NCBI RefSeq assembly: GCF_965225875.1
Contig: NZ_CBDDBS010000002.1
Location: 2,170,001-2,234,000, forward strand
DNA from: Haliscomenobacter sp965225875
GTDB lineage: Bacteria > Bacteroidota > Bacteroidia > Chitinophagales > Saprospiraceae
Direction of reading: 5' to 3'
Length of the DNA: 64,000 bases
The translations under genes were made by a program, and so were the position numbers. The notes below the pieces were generated by a model. It searched no databases. It was given only the letters and a program-made list of their open reading frames with translations, and was not told the DNA's origin. Within the stretch, counting starts at the first letter, position 1. Every line of letters starts with the position of its first letter. Of this stretch, positions 9,129 to 18,597 are shown in pieces.

Positions 9129-9240
9129 AGTTGAGAAGTTGAGAAGTTGAGGAGTTGAGGCTACCGCGAGCTACTTTGACAAGAACATTGTCTAAGTCTC
9201 TGCGGCAGCCTCAACTCCTCAACTCCTCAACTCCTCAACT
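9129..9240. repeat. Family-1 palindrome, copy B
   Basis: The left arm (9129-9176) consists of GTTGAGAA/GTTGAGGA units ending in GGCTACCGCGAGC. The loop carries GACAAGAACATTGTC, and the right arm (about 9200-9240) returns as CTGCGGCAGCC then CTCAACTCCTCAACT. The right arm ends inside the CotH stop codon (9239-9241). It separates CotH from DUF4956. Confidence 0.85.
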
Positions 9241-11605
9241 ATTTCAAAATCACCAGCTTCCTCCCCACTCCGCCGATGCGTAGCAGATAAGTGCCGTTTG
9301 GCCAGTTGTTGGTATTCACAATGGTTTTTTGCTGCAATACCTGCCGGGCAATCAAGCGCCCCTGGATATTGTACAATTCTACAATCTCGCCTTCGATGCT
9401 GGATTCAGCTTCAATGGTCACCTGATCTTGTGCCGGATTGGGATAAATTTTAAGTCCTATGGCAGCTAAGTCCAGCACTGGGGTGGTAGTCAGGTTATTG
9501 CTTTTGTTAAAAGTCGATTTTTGAGTCACAAACGCCCCTGTGCCATCGGGTACCCGGGCATAGCCCTGGTCGTCCTGTTGTTCTCCAAATTCTACCCGAT
9601 CCAGTTGGATGCCATTTGGGTCGGACAAAATAAGCAATTCACCGGATTTGGATAGTTTAAAATTGGCGTGCAGCGGCCCCTGGTTTTGATCTTCATCGGC
9701 CCAGACGGCTATAAAGCCCTTGGGTTCGATGTAGGTATCGGCAGGGAAAGCCCATTTTTTAAGGTTGGTCAGGTTGTCCGTCAGGAAGTAACCACCCAGA
9801 TTGATGCGGCTGTTGGTGGTATTGTACAGCTCGATCCAGTCATCCGCTTGTTGTTTTTCATCAAGGTCTTTGGTATTGGAAGCCAAAACTTCATTGATGA
9901 CTACGTTGGATGCTGAGCTGAGGGAGGTTTGTACCTGATAAAAATACACATCGTGCTCCGCACCTACGGGATCATAACTGGCGGTTTTGACACTGTTGTT
10001 GGATACGGCTTCGATGTAGTAGCGCACGTAGGTCCCAGCCCCAAAAGCGGGGATGGTAGCTCCGAAGATGCCGTCGGAAGCACTGCCGTCACCGTTGTTG
10101 CCATCGTCCTTCATCTGGATTTTGGTGAAATTGCCGGTCAGGTTATTGGAGTAGTACAACCAAACCGCTGATATACCTTCGGTATTGGTCACTTTGCTGC
10201 GGATTTGTACATTTTGCCCGCTTTGTGGCAGTTGCCCTTCTACGTTATTCACCCGATACACCGTACCACTGATGCTGGGCGAAATGCGGTTGACTTCAGT
10301 TTGGGCCTTCAGATAGGTATAACGGGTGCTGAAAAAACTTTTCAAGGTGGTGATACCTGAAGTGAAACTCGAGTAGCCATAAAGACTCTGTGGATCAGTT
10401 TTGACCAGGGGGTCAATTTTTTTTGCCAAACGATCGATGTGTACATTCGCCACACTTGGATTGAGGCTTTGCTCCACAATGGTGCGCAGGTGCGCCAGGT
10501 AGCGCTGCCGCCAGGCCGGAACCGCCAACATGCGATTGAGCAGGGGATAATTGATGTTGGTTTCATTGTAAAAAGGACTCCAACTGGCCCGGCTACCCGC
10601 CAAAGAACTGTTGCCATCTACCTCGATTGGAGTTAATCTTTTGGTCTCCGGGTCCCAATACAGGTAATAGTCCATGCCTCCTTTAAAGACATAACTGTCG
10701 TCGTCGCCAAAGGCAATCTCAGTCGCCAAAAACCAGAGGGTACGATCGATATCGATGTAATCGGGTAGCACTTTTTCCAGGTCTGCAATGGCAGTCTGGT
10801 TCAATTTGTTGGCTGCCTGCATCAGTTTTTCCCAGGGGAAAGCCACTTCGGAGCGTTTGAGGGTGTAATAGGATTTGTACAGGGAAGTATCCGCCCCCAG
10901 GTAATTGATCGCCGATTTACCATTGCCAAATCCACCGCCGCCGCCAGGGCCGGGGCCACCACCAGTTGTGCCCGCAGGTGGATCGGCCCGCCAGCGGATG
11001 CCATCGTTGCTGAACCACCATTCTTTGATGAATTCGCCATTGATTTGTTGCACGTTGGGGTAAACGCCCCAGTCTTGATCGTTGATGTACAGGTGGATGA
11101 AGTTGGTGCGTACAGCAGGCGTGTGGCGGCGGGCGAGTTGCCCATACAACACCTCCCGCATATAGGTAGGATCTTCAAAGGCGTTGTTGAAATTGAGCGC
11201 CTCATAACCTCCCACGCTGAAGTCCTCTTTGGTAAATTCCATATTGACCGTAAAGGATTTTTTGAGTTGGGTACTGGTCAGGCGGTTGTAGGAAGTTTGC
11301 CCCTTAAAGGCTACTCCCACACTATCGTAGGTTTTACCATCGTACACCATTTTGGCCAACAAATCGCTGCTGGTACGATAGTTGTTGGTCAACTGCTGCC
11401 AATAATCGGATTGGGTAAAATAGATGCGAACCTCTTTAATGTCGGCTGTATCATATAGGCCGTTGACCCGTTTTTCTCCAAAAACCAGTCTTTTCCCATC
11501 CTGACTTACACTGAGGCCCTCGGGTAGTTTTTGGGCGTGAATAGAATTAGTCACCCCAATGCTCAGCACAAGCACGGCCAAGAAGAAAAGTATACATTTC
11601 TTCAT
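9239..11605 (-). CDS. CotH-kinase family protein with lamin-tail domain and T9SS sorting domain
   Basis: A secreted 788-aa multidomain protein. The signal peptide is residues 1-24. The CotH kinase-like domain spans about 50-430, with the characteristic acidic segment IEVDGNSSLAGSRASW at about 327-342 and an inserted Gly/Pro-rich loop (about 211-229). A beta-sandwich region follows (about 440-560). A lamin-tail domain (about 565-680, starting VVINEVLASN) and a type IX secretion C-terminal domain (about 718-788, starting IYPNPAQDQVTI and ending GRKLVILK) complete it. CotH proteins can act as protein kinases (known for spore-coat CotH). Catalysis here is inferred only. It precedes DUF4956, HlyD-like and TolC-like genes on the same strand. 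Confidence 0.93.
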   Translation of the reverse strand: MKKCILFFLAVLVLSIGVTNSIHAQKLPEGLSVSQDGKRLVFGEKRVNGLYDTADIKEVRIYFTQSDYWQQLTNNYRTSSDLLAKMVYDGKTYDSVGVAFKGQTSYNRLTSTQLKKSFTVNMEFTKEDFSVGGYEALNFNNAFEDPTYMREVLYGQLARRHTPAVRTNFIHLYINDQDWGVYPNVQQINGEFIKEWWFSNDGIRWRADPPAGTTGGGPGPGGGGGFGNGKSAINYLGADTSLYKSYYTLKRSEVAFPWEKLMQAANKLNQTAIADLEKVLPDYIDIDRTLWFLATEIAFGDDDSYVFKGGMDYYLYWDPETKRLTPIEVDGNSSLAGSRASWSPFYNETNINYPLLNRMLAVPAWRQRYLAHLRTIVEQSLNPSVANVHIDRLAKKIDPLVKTDPQSLYGYSSFTSGITTLKSFFSTRYTYLKAQTEVNRISPSISGTVYRVNNVEGQLPQSGQNVQIRSKVTNTEGISAVWLYYSNNLTGNFTKIQMKDDGNNGDGSASDGIFGATIPAFGAGTYVRYYIEAVSNNSVKTASYDPVGAEHDVYFYQVQTSLSSASNVVINEVLASNTKDLDEKQQADDWIELYNTTNSRINLGGYFLTDNLTNLKKWAFPADTYIEPKGFIAVWADEDQNQGPLHANFKLSKSGELLILSDPNGIQLDRVEFGEQQDDQGYARVPDGTGAFVTQKSTFNKSNNLTTTPVLDLAAIGLKIYPNPAQDQVTIEAESSIEGEIVELYNIQGRLIARQVLQQKTIVNTNNWPNGTYLLRIGGVGRKLVILK

Positions 11606-11884
11606 CTGAATTCAATTGTATGGTTCTAAAGTCGCTTTAAAAATGCCTGGGAGTCCAATAAAACTCCTAAAATACAACAGGCTCATAGCAAAAAAGGCAA
11701 AAAAATAGATTTTGTACTCACATTGACGGAAAATAAGGGGGTAAAATAAATACTGATCCTTTGATATACATTGTCTGAAGTCTTATATGTGGATATTTTT
11801 TTCATTGAAAAGCATCTGTTTTAACACTATAGGTATAACCTTTTAAAGGCACTTATCGTATATGCAATCCAAATACTCTAACTA

Positions 11885-12730
11885 ATGAAAAAGTACTATC
11901 TCCTTGGACTCATGCTGCTGAGCAGCGTGGCCTGGCTTAAAGCCCAGGACACGACCTCGATCATCGCCTCCGACCGACCGATGTTTGGTGAGGCGGTATC
12001 CATTGTTCCACACAAAAGTCTGCAAGTTGAAACCGGTTTTTGGTACAGCGAAGAAAACACTCGCGTTGCCTCGACCCGGGGACTGGGCTTAAATTCCACT
12101 CTTTTGCGCTATGGCATTGGTGAAAAAGTGGAACTGCGTTTTGATTACACCCTTTGGCAAAATCGGGTTCGCCACAGTGAAGATCCCGTCAGCGCTGAGG
12201 TGGTTCAAACCGGTTTTTTACCCATTCGTTTTGGGATGAAAGCCAATCTGATTGAAAACAAATCCTGGATTCCTGCGGTAACTTTTGTGGGTATGTTGGG
12301 TTTGCCCCAGATCGCTACCGATGTTTTTCAACCTGCGTACCTGAGCCCGGATTTACAACTGTCTTTTGCGAACCGAGTAAACAACTGGTTAACGATTAGT
12401 TACAACCTCGGCGCGCGTTGGGACGGAGACAATCCCAATCCAAGCAACTACTATGCACTGGCCACGAAGTTTAACTTCTCCTCAAAAGTTGGTGCTTACC
12501 TGCAAGGACATGGAACATTTCAAAGAACGAGCCTGCCGGCTGGAGAAAGTACTATTGCCCAAAGTACTTTTGGGGAAGCGGGTTTGATGTTCAACCCCAA
12601 ACCCAATATCCAGATCGATATTTCCGGTGGGGTCAGAGTCTCTGAATATGACACTAAATGGATTTTTTACAACGCAGAACGCAATTATTACTTTGCGACA
12701 GTGGGCTTGTCGTGGAGATTTCCACGCTAA
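11885..12730 (+). CDS. Putative outer-membrane beta-barrel protein (phenol MetA-pathway-like family), paralogue 1
   Basis: A 281-aa secreted protein with signal peptide (MKKYYLLGLMLLSSVAWLKA) and an alternating beta pattern ending in an aromatic residue-rich strand (YYFATVGLSWRFP), as expected for an outer-membrane barrel. The opening DRPMFGEAVSIVPHKSLQVE and ETGFWYS motifs match the family annotated as MetA-pathway-of-phenol-degradation or simply transporter. The true substrate is unknown. It is followed after a terminator (12742-12777) by a close paralogue of identical mature length, which points to tandem duplication. The CotH gene is divergent, 279 bp away. Confidence 0.78.
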   Translation: MKKYYLLGLMLLSSVAWLKAQDTTSIIASDRPMFGEAVSIVPHKSLQVETGFWYSEENTRVASTRGLGLNSTLLRYGIGEKVELRFDYTLWQNRVRHSEDPVSAEVVQTGFLPIRFGMKANLIENKSWIPAVTFVGMLGLPQIATDVFQPAYLSPDLQLSFANRVNNWLTISYNLGARWDGDNPNPSNYYALATKFNFSSKVGAYLQGHGTFQRTSLPAGESTIAQSTFGEAGLMFNPKPNIQIDISGGVRVSEYDTKWIFYNAERNYYFATVGLSWRFPR

Positions 12731-12741
12731 ATAATGTGTAT

Positions 12742-12777
12742 CCTGAAGGCGCTACATTTTAGGTTAGTGCCTTCAGG
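12742..12777 (+). terminator. Terminator between the tandem paralogues
   Basis: Arms 12742-12754 and 12765-12777 (CCTGAAGGCGCTA against TAGTGCCTTCAGG) form a 13-bp stem with one G-T pair and a 10-nt loop. It is followed by TTATTTTTGTTTA. It lies 12 bp after the stop of paralogue 1. Confidence 0.8.
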
Positions 12778-12838
12778 TTATTTTTGTTTAATTTTCTGCG
12801 TTACTTGTGCGCAATTAAAATATCCATTCTCACAACTT

Positions 12839-13684
12839 ATGAAAAAAATCTACTTCCTTGGATTGCTGTTGATCAGCTGCACCGCCAGGCTCAAGGCACA
12901 GGACAGCACCGAAACCATCGCCCCAGATCGCCCGGGCTTTGGAGACGCAGTTTCAATTGTACCGCTCAAAAATCTGCAAGTGGAAACTGGTTTTTGGTAC
13001 GAAGCGGATAAAGCAACTCCACTTACTGTTCGTGGTATTGGCTTAAATTCCACGCTGTTGCGCTATGGATTGGGTGACAAAGTGGAACTGCGTTTTGATT
13101 ACAACCTTTGGCAAAACCGGATCAAATCCAGTCAAGTGCCGGCTGTTCCTGAGGTGGTCGAAACCGGATTTTTTCCCCTTCGCCTGGGAATGAAAGCCTT
13201 GTTGGTTGAAAATAAATCCTGGATTCCTACGGTGACCTTCATTGGCATGTTGGGCTTTCCACGGGTTGCAACGGATGCTTTCCAACCTTCTTATTTAAGT
13301 CCCGATTTACAATTGTCCTTTGCCAATCCTGTCAACGACTGGCTGACCATTTGTTACAACCTCGGAGCAAGTTGGGATGGAGACAACCCCAACCCGGAGA
13401 ATTATTACGCCCTTTCTACCGAGTTCTCTTTTTCTGACAAAATTGGAGGCTACCTGCAAGGACACGGATCGTTTCAACGAACCAGTCTGGGAGGAGGTAA
13501 GGTTTCAACTACTCAACAAACTTTTGCTGAAGCGGGCCTGATGTTTTATCCCAAGCCCAATATCCAGGTGGATTTATCCGGGGGTATTCGGGTTTCGGAA
13601 TACGATGAAGAGTGGATTTTTTATGGTGCAGAGCGGAGTTACTACTTTTTGACCGCGGGTTTGTCGTGGCGGTTTCCGAAGTAG
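12839..13684 (+). CDS. Putative outer-membrane beta-barrel protein (phenol MetA-pathway-like family), paralogue 2
   Basis: 281 aa, the same length as paralogue 1 and very similar along its full length (shared DRPxFGxAVSIVP, GIGLNSTLLRYG, VENKSWIP, AYLSPDLQLSFAN-type stretches). I chose ATG 12839 over the ORF start at 12734, because 12839 gives the matching signal peptide MKKIYFLGLLLISCTARLKA and the upstream part lies in the terminator. The last strand is again YYFLTAGLSWRFP. Same inferred role: an outer-membrane channel or structural barrel. The pair differs mainly in loops, which would fit divergence in ligand or surface properties. Confidence 0.78.
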   Translation: MKKIYFLGLLLISCTARLKAQDSTETIAPDRPGFGDAVSIVPLKNLQVETGFWYEADKATPLTVRGIGLNSTLLRYGLGDKVELRFDYNLWQNRIKSSQVPAVPEVVETGFFPLRLGMKALLVENKSWIPTVTFIGMLGFPRVATDAFQPSYLSPDLQLSFANPVNDWLTICYNLGASWDGDNPNPENYYALSTEFSFSDKIGGYLQGHGSFQRTSLGGGKVSTTQQTFAEAGLMFYPKPNIQVDLSGGIRVSEYDEEWIFYGAERSYYFLTAGLSWRFPK

Positions 13685-13733
13685 TACCACCTAAATTGTT
13701 ACATTTGTACATCTCTTCATTCAATATTTTGTA

Positions 13734-15017
13734 GTGGAACTACTCGTCATCATTGTTTTCAACTTCATCAACGGCATATTTGCACTTTCTGAAATTGCGC
13801 TGGTTTCGGTCAAAAAACAGCGCATGATTCAATTGGCAGAAAAGGGTAGTGCTCGGGCACGGAAAGTGTTGCAGTTGCTCAAAAAGCCAGAAGAATTCCT
13901 TTCAGCGGTACAAATTGGCATCACGCTGATTGGTATCGTTTCCGGGGTTTATGGGGGCGCTACTTTGACCGATAATTTCCGCCCCGTGGTTGAGCAGTTT
14001 GAGGTCTTGCGCCCCTATGCTGGGCAAATTGCCTACGTTCTGGTGGTGGCCCTGATCACTTATTTGTCCATCGTCATTGGTGAATTGATCCCAAAAACGC
14101 TGGCGATGAAATTTGCGGAGCCCGTGGCCTTGAGCATCGCTGGATTCATTACGGTTTTTTCCAAAATTGCGCGCCCTTTTGTCTGGTTGCTGACCACTAC
14201 CACCAGACTGGTTTTTATGGTTTTTGGGGTTAAACCAGCTGAGGAGGAAAAAATTACTGAAGAAGAATTGCGCTACGTGATCAAAACCGCGGGCAGACAA
14301 GGGCTTTATGAAAAAGAGGAAAGTGACATCCACAACAATGCCATTTCTTTTGCAGATTTGCGGGCCAAGACCTTGATGACCCACCGGCTAGAGGTGGAAT
14401 GGGTTGATGTCAGTGACCCTTTTGAAAAAATTGAGGCGACTTTATTGCAAAGCAATCACTTCCAATTTCCGGTTTGTGACGACAAACACGACAACATCCT
14501 GGGCTACCTACACGTCAAAGACTTTTTTTCCAAAAAAAATGAGCCTGGATTTCAGGTGCGCAGCATCATTCGGGAGCCAATTTTTATTCCGGAGAGCCAA
14601 TTTGCGATTGACATTTTACAGCAGTTTAAAAAACAACGCTGTTATTTTGGCATCATCATCGATGAGTTTGGAGCTTTTGAGGGAATCATCACTTTGCACG
14701 ACCTGGCAGAGGCCCTGGTGGGTGATTTGCCAGATCAGGGGGAAGAAGAACAGGGCATTATTGCACGGGAAGATGGCTCTTTGTTGGTCAGTGGTACTGT
14801 GTCTGTTAATGCGCTCAATCATTTTATGAAAACGGATTTCATTCATGATAAAAGTGTGTTTTTTACTTCTGTTGCCGGCTTTGTCATTCACCATACCGAG
14901 CACATTCCCAATGTCGGGGAGCACTTTGAATACAATGGCCGACGGGTTGAAATCGTAGATAAGGATGGGGTGCGGATTGATCAGGTGATTATTCATCCGG
15001 AGGTGAAAGGAGGTTGA
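13734..15017 (+). CDS. CNNM/CorC-type membrane protein with CBS pair
   Basis: 427 aa of the hemolysin-C / UPF0053 family, implicated in divalent-cation (Mg or Co) homeostasis; the role here is inferred from family. Residues 1-150 form a DUF21/CNNM transmembrane domain with the conserved VQIGITLIGIVSGVYGG and ELIPKTLAM stretches. A CBS-domain pair follows (about 205-330, including MTHRLEVEWVDVSDP and IIDEFGAFEGIITLHD), then a CorC_HlyC C-terminal domain. The start codon is GTG at 13734; the membrane segment begins at the next residues (ELLVIIVFNFINGIFALSEI), so no better start exists. It starts 50 bp after paralogue 2. Confidence 0.92.
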   Translation: MELLVIIVFNFINGIFALSEIALVSVKKQRMIQLAEKGSARARKVLQLLKKPEEFLSAVQIGITLIGIVSGVYGGATLTDNFRPVVEQFEVLRPYAGQIAYVLVVALITYLSIVIGELIPKTLAMKFAEPVALSIAGFITVFSKIARPFVWLLTTTTRLVFMVFGVKPAEEEKITEEELRYVIKTAGRQGLYEKEESDIHNNAISFADLRAKTLMTHRLEVEWVDVSDPFEKIEATLLQSNHFQFPVCDDKHDNILGYLHVKDFFSKKNEPGFQVRSIIREPIFIPESQFAIDILQQFKKQRCYFGIIIDEFGAFEGIITLHDLAEALVGDLPDQGEEEQGIIAREDGSLLVSGTVSVNALNHFMKTDFIHDKSVFFTSVAGFVIHHTEHIPNVGEHFEYNGRRVEIVDKDGVRIDQVIIHPEVKGG

Positions 15018-15066
15018 GGACGACTCTAGGAGATGGATTACCCGCTAGCGCCTAAAGATTTAGATT

Positions 15067-16635
15067 ATGGTTAAAAACCTATACTTCGTTTTCATTGCTT
15101 CTTTTTGGGTTGTAACATCGGCTGTCGGCCAGCAGTTTACGCCCAAAAAATTACACGAAGCCACTATTTCCAGTCTGCACACGGCCATGCAAAATGGCAA
15201 ACTTACCGCCGTTGAGCTTGTGCAACTTTACCTCGACCGAATTGAAGCCTACGACAAACAAGGGCCGTTTATCAACGCCCTTATTATGTTGAATCCCAAA
15301 GCGTTAGCTGAAGCCCGTCGGCTCGACTCGCTCTATAAAGCAACGGGGAAATTTGTGGGGCCGCTCCACGGGATTCCTGTCATCGTGAAAGACAATTATG
15401 ATACCTTCGACATGCCAACGACCAACGGAACGCTGGCCATGAAAGAGTCTATTCCACCCGACGATGCGTTTGTGATTCAAAAAATCAGGCAGGCTGGTGC
15501 CATTATCATTGCCAAGTCAAACCTCGCCGAGTTTGCCCAATCTGGCAATTTTTCGGTGAGTTCGATCTTGCCAGGCTATTCGCGGAACCCCTACGATACC
15601 CGACGCACCACGGCAGGGTCGAGTGGGGGAACAGCCGCTGCTGTGGCCGCCGACTTTGGCACCATTGGCTTGGGAACCGACACTGGGAGTTCGATTCGGG
15701 GACCGGCCGCTCACCAGAGTTTGGTTGGGTTTCGCTGTACGCTTGGGTTAATTAGCCGCGACGGTATTGCCCCTCTCGCCCTCACCAACGACATGGGTGG
15801 CCCCATTTGCCGAACGGTGGAAGATGCAGTGCGGGTACTCGAAGTGATTGCAGGCTACGACAAAGCCGATTCCGTAACCCTGCTAAGTAAAGGTAAAATT
15901 CCAGCAAGTTATCGGGCTTTTTTAGACAAAAATGGACTAAAAGGAGCCAGAATTGGGGTTTTTCGGCAGCTTTGCAACCCCGCCAAAGCTGATTCGCAAG
16001 TGGTGGCTTTGTTCAATAATGCACTTGATGAGTTGCGGCTTGCTGGAGCCACCATTATCGACTCGGTGCGGGTCATTGAACTCGATACAATCAACAAATC
16101 ATTTGATGTGATTCCTCAGCTACGACGCGATTTCAATGTGTACCTGGCCAATTTAGGCCCCAATGCCCCGCACAAAACGCTCGAGTCAATCATTAAATCA
16201 AAGCAGTATCATCCCTTTCTTGAAAAATTTCTGCTCGATAGCAATGCAGATACGCTAGCCCCCGAATTGCACAAAGGTTGGCAAAAGAACTTGGCCCTCC
16301 GCGAGCGATTGCGTCAACTCGTGCTCCGGGCCATGGATTCGGCGCAGGTTGATGCGCTGGTTTACCCGTCGTTTAGTTACCCGCCCCGGCTCATTGGCGA
16401 CTTGAACACACCGTCGGGTACAAACAACAACGCGCTGTCGCCACCCACGGGCTTTCCAGCGTTTACGGTGCCTATGGGTTTTACCTACAATAACTTACCG
16501 GCTGGGTTGCAGTTCTTTGGTCGCCCTTTCAGCGAGCCAATACTCATTAAGTTGAGTTACGCCTATGAACAGGCTACCCACCACAGGTTTCCCCCCGAAT
16601 CAACTCCACCCTTGCGGAAAAAGAACCGAAAATAG
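15067..16635 (+). CDS. Amidase-signature family hydrolase, secreted
   Basis: 522 aa. A signal peptide (about 1-21, MVKNLYFVFIASFWVVTSAV) is followed by a full amidase-signature domain that hydrolyses amide bonds. The catalytic triad is visible: Lys108 (HGIPVIVKDN), cis-Ser185 (TTAGSSGGTAAA) and nucleophile Ser209 (GTDTGSSIRGPA). The 24-residue gap between the two Ser matches the family. Export to the periplasm distinguishes it from GatA. The substrate is unknown. It begins 49 bp after the CNNM gene. The wording of the gene (frequent CTC, TCG, CCG choices) reads a little differently from its neighbours, so recent acquisition is possible but untested. Confidence 0.92.
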   Translation: MVKNLYFVFIASFWVVTSAVGQQFTPKKLHEATISSLHTAMQNGKLTAVELVQLYLDRIEAYDKQGPFINALIMLNPKALAEARRLDSLYKATGKFVGPLHGIPVIVKDNYDTFDMPTTNGTLAMKESIPPDDAFVIQKIRQAGAIIIAKSNLAEFAQSGNFSVSSILPGYSRNPYDTRRTTAGSSGGTAAAVAADFGTIGLGTDTGSSIRGPAAHQSLVGFRCTLGLISRDGIAPLALTNDMGGPICRTVEDAVRVLEVIAGYDKADSVTLLSKGKIPASYRAFLDKNGLKGARIGVFRQLCNPAKADSQVVALFNNALDELRLAGATIIDSVRVIELDTINKSFDVIPQLRRDFNVYLANLGPNAPHKTLESIIKSKQYHPFLEKFLLDSNADTLAPELHKGWQKNLALRERLRQLVLRAMDSAQVDALVYPSFSYPPRLIGDLNTPSGTNNNALSPPTGFPAFTVPMGFTYNNLPAGLQFFGRPFSEPILIKLSYAYEQATHHRFPPESTPPLRKKNRK

Positions 16636-16774
16636 GGCAGGGGTTTGTTCTAACAGGGCTTTTTTGTAAAAACTTTTGGTTTACAGTTTAAGGATATCTG
16701 GGATTTTGAAATCAACCCAGCAGATTGGGATTTTGAAAGAGAATAAATCAATAAATTTTGGGCAGAATGAAAAA

Positions 16775-17599
16775 CTAAAATTCAATCAGCTCCGGACTAT
16801 GCGTAAAAACAATCCTAACATCTGGATGCAACTGTGCAAAATCCCGCAACTCCCCAAAGGTCCTTTTATACGCCTCCCAGTCATCAAAAAACAAACGTAC
16901 AATCGATTTGGGCAAAATACCCGCCCGCCAGGGCTCCAATTGCCAGGCGGCATCAGCTGCTAAAAAGACCGGGCCTTCGGGGGTGTGTAACAAAGCACCT
17001 AACTGCCCTCGTCCATGCCCGGGTAAGGCGTACAGCAGCATACTTCCATCTCCAAACAGGTCATAGGCACTATCAGCGTTGCTCAGTTGCCCAAGTTCTG
17101 AATCGGCAATACAATAAATACGCTGCTCTAAATCAGCCGGAATCAGCTCCGGCAAGACCCCTTTGCTCACGGCAGCCCAGCCCTTTACCTTGTTGGCTTG
17201 TGCCCAGGCCGAAACACTACAAAAAACTTGGGCGTTTGGAAAATCCTGCAAGCCCGCAATATGGTCACCGTGAAAATGAGAAATGATGATGCTTTTGATT
17301 TGATCGGGTACGTAACCCAAGGCTTTTAGTCGCTCCACTGCGGGTTCATGCGTTTCCAAAAACATCGGCGTCAGCAGGGCATACAGGCGATAAGGCCAAT
17401 GAGCTGTAGCGCTGCGAAAACGAGGCGCATACCCGGTATCAAACAAGATCAGGCCCTGCTCGGGGTGCTCAATCAGCGCCCAGGTCGCATAAACCCGGCA
17501 GTGTTTTTGGCCATTTACCGGGTCAATCACTTTGCCGTGAGCGACACAATAACCAGAATGAAAAATGTGGACTTTTACTTTGCTTGAGCCTGGTACCAT
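16775..17599 (-). CDS. Metallo-beta-lactamase-fold hydrolase (AHL-lactonase-like)
   Basis: A cytoplasmic zinc hydrolase, 274 aa. The Zn-binding motif HFHGDH (after IKSIIIS) is present, with downstream metal residues in ALPGHGRGQLG (His) and LAADAAW (Asp). The overall pattern LFDTGYAPRFR...HxHxDH...LPGHxxGQLG is that of the lactonase/arylsulfatase-like MBL subgroup that includes N-acyl-homoserine lactonases; the substrate is not fixed by sequence. I chose ATG 17599, which overlaps the 3' end of the epimerase gene by 25 bp, so the two are likely translationally coupled. Confidence 0.85.
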   Translation of the reverse strand: MVPGSSKVKVHIFHSGYCVAHGKVIDPVNGQKHCRVYATWALIEHPEQGLILFDTGYAPRFRSATAHWPYRLYALLTPMFLETHEPAVERLKALGYVPDQIKSIIISHFHGDHIAGLQDFPNAQVFCSVSAWAQANKVKGWAAVSKGVLPELIPADLEQRIYCIADSELGQLSNADSAYDLFGDGSMLLYALPGHGRGQLGALLHTPEGPVFLAADAAWQLEPWRAGILPKSIVRLFFDDWEAYKRTFGELRDFAQLHPDVRIVFTHSPELIEF

Positions 17600-18582
17600 G
17601 TTACAAATTCTTTGACACCGTCCAGGGTGTTTTGAAGGGGCGTATAGCCTAATTTTTCCCACGCCTTATGGATGTCCATCGTCATGGAAGTACTCAAAAT
17701 GCCTACGCTGTAACGGGTCAGGGCGGGTTCCCGTCCCCCCATAAAATACCGATGAATAAACTCATTGAGACTGGCTGCAGCCAAGGCAATACTGGTGGGT
17801 ACTTTTTTTGTAACAGGCGGTAAATCCAATGCTTCCAGAAAAAGGCTAAAGACTTCCCATAGCCGCTTGGGTTCACCATTGGTAATGTTGTACACCTCTC
17901 CAAAGGCACTGTGTTCGGCTTTCAGGCAGCATTCCACAGCATGTATAACATTCACCACAGAAGTCAGGTCGACAATGTTTTTGCCTTCACCCATGATTTT
18001 GAGCCGACCTTCGTGGTAGGCCCGCAAAACCCGGGGAAAAATCACTGCGTCTTCAGCCCCAATGATGGCCCGGGGGCGCAGAGCAATGGTTTCAAAATCC
18101 AGGCGATTCAAACGTAAAACTTCCTGCTCAGCCTGGTACTTGGTCGTTGCGTAGTGATTGACCATCGGATTGGGCAGTGGGTCCGATTCTTTGATGTTGA
18201 AACGATCTTTGTAATTGAAATATACACTTGGAGTTGAAATGAGGATAAAACGTTGGTTGCCTTGATCTTGTGCAACCTGCAATAAATTCAAAGTGGATTT
18301 TACATTGGCGTCGTAAAACTCCTGATAGGTTCCCCAGGGTGAGGACAAACCGGCGCAGTGAATGACCACATCGGCCCCCTCAGCCAATCGTTCACAATCG
18401 GCTAAATTGGTTAAATCAGCAGAGTCGTAATGGCAACCCAGGGCTTCAAATTCGGCCTTGCGCTCGTTCCGACGTCCGGTGCCCAATACCTCTGCTTGGG
18501 GGTAAGTTTGGCGCAGGCTTTTCAGCAAACGTCCGCCTACAAAGCCAGAGGCGCCGGTGATGAGGATTTTTTTGGGAAACAC
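17575..18582 (-). CDS. NAD(P)-dependent epimerase/dehydratase, 3-beta-HSD-like
   Basis: 335 aa, extended SDR fold. The Rossmann motif GASGFVG is at the very N-terminus (KKILITGASGFVGGRL) and the catalytic YATTK follows LISTPSVYFNYKD. The family resembles sterol/dihydroflavonol-type oxidoreductases; the substrate is unknown. The start is placed at GTG 18582. The longer frame to 18663 would be translated through palindrome copy C (encoding IIHHSSFITFI) and is unlikely. The stop overlaps the start of the MBL hydrolase gene, and the only gap to panD is the palindrome. Confidence 0.85.
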   Translation of the reverse strand: MFPKKILITGASGFVGGRLLKSLRQTYPQAEVLGTGRRNERKAEFEALGCHYDSADLTNLADCERLAEGADVVIHCAGLSSPWGTYQEFYDANVKSTLNLLQVAQDQGNQRFILISTPSVYFNYKDRFNIKESDPLPNPMVNHYATTKYQAEQEVLRLNRLDFETIALRPRAIIGAEDAVIFPRVLRAYHEGRLKIMGEGKNIVDLTSVVNVIHAVECCLKAEHSAFGEVYNITNGEPKRLWEVFSLFLEALDLPPVTKKVPTSIALAAASLNEFIHRYFMGGREPALTRYSVGILSTSMTMDIHKAWEKLGYTPLQNTLDGVKEFVTWYQAQAK

Positions 18583-18597
18583 GATAAATGTTATAAA

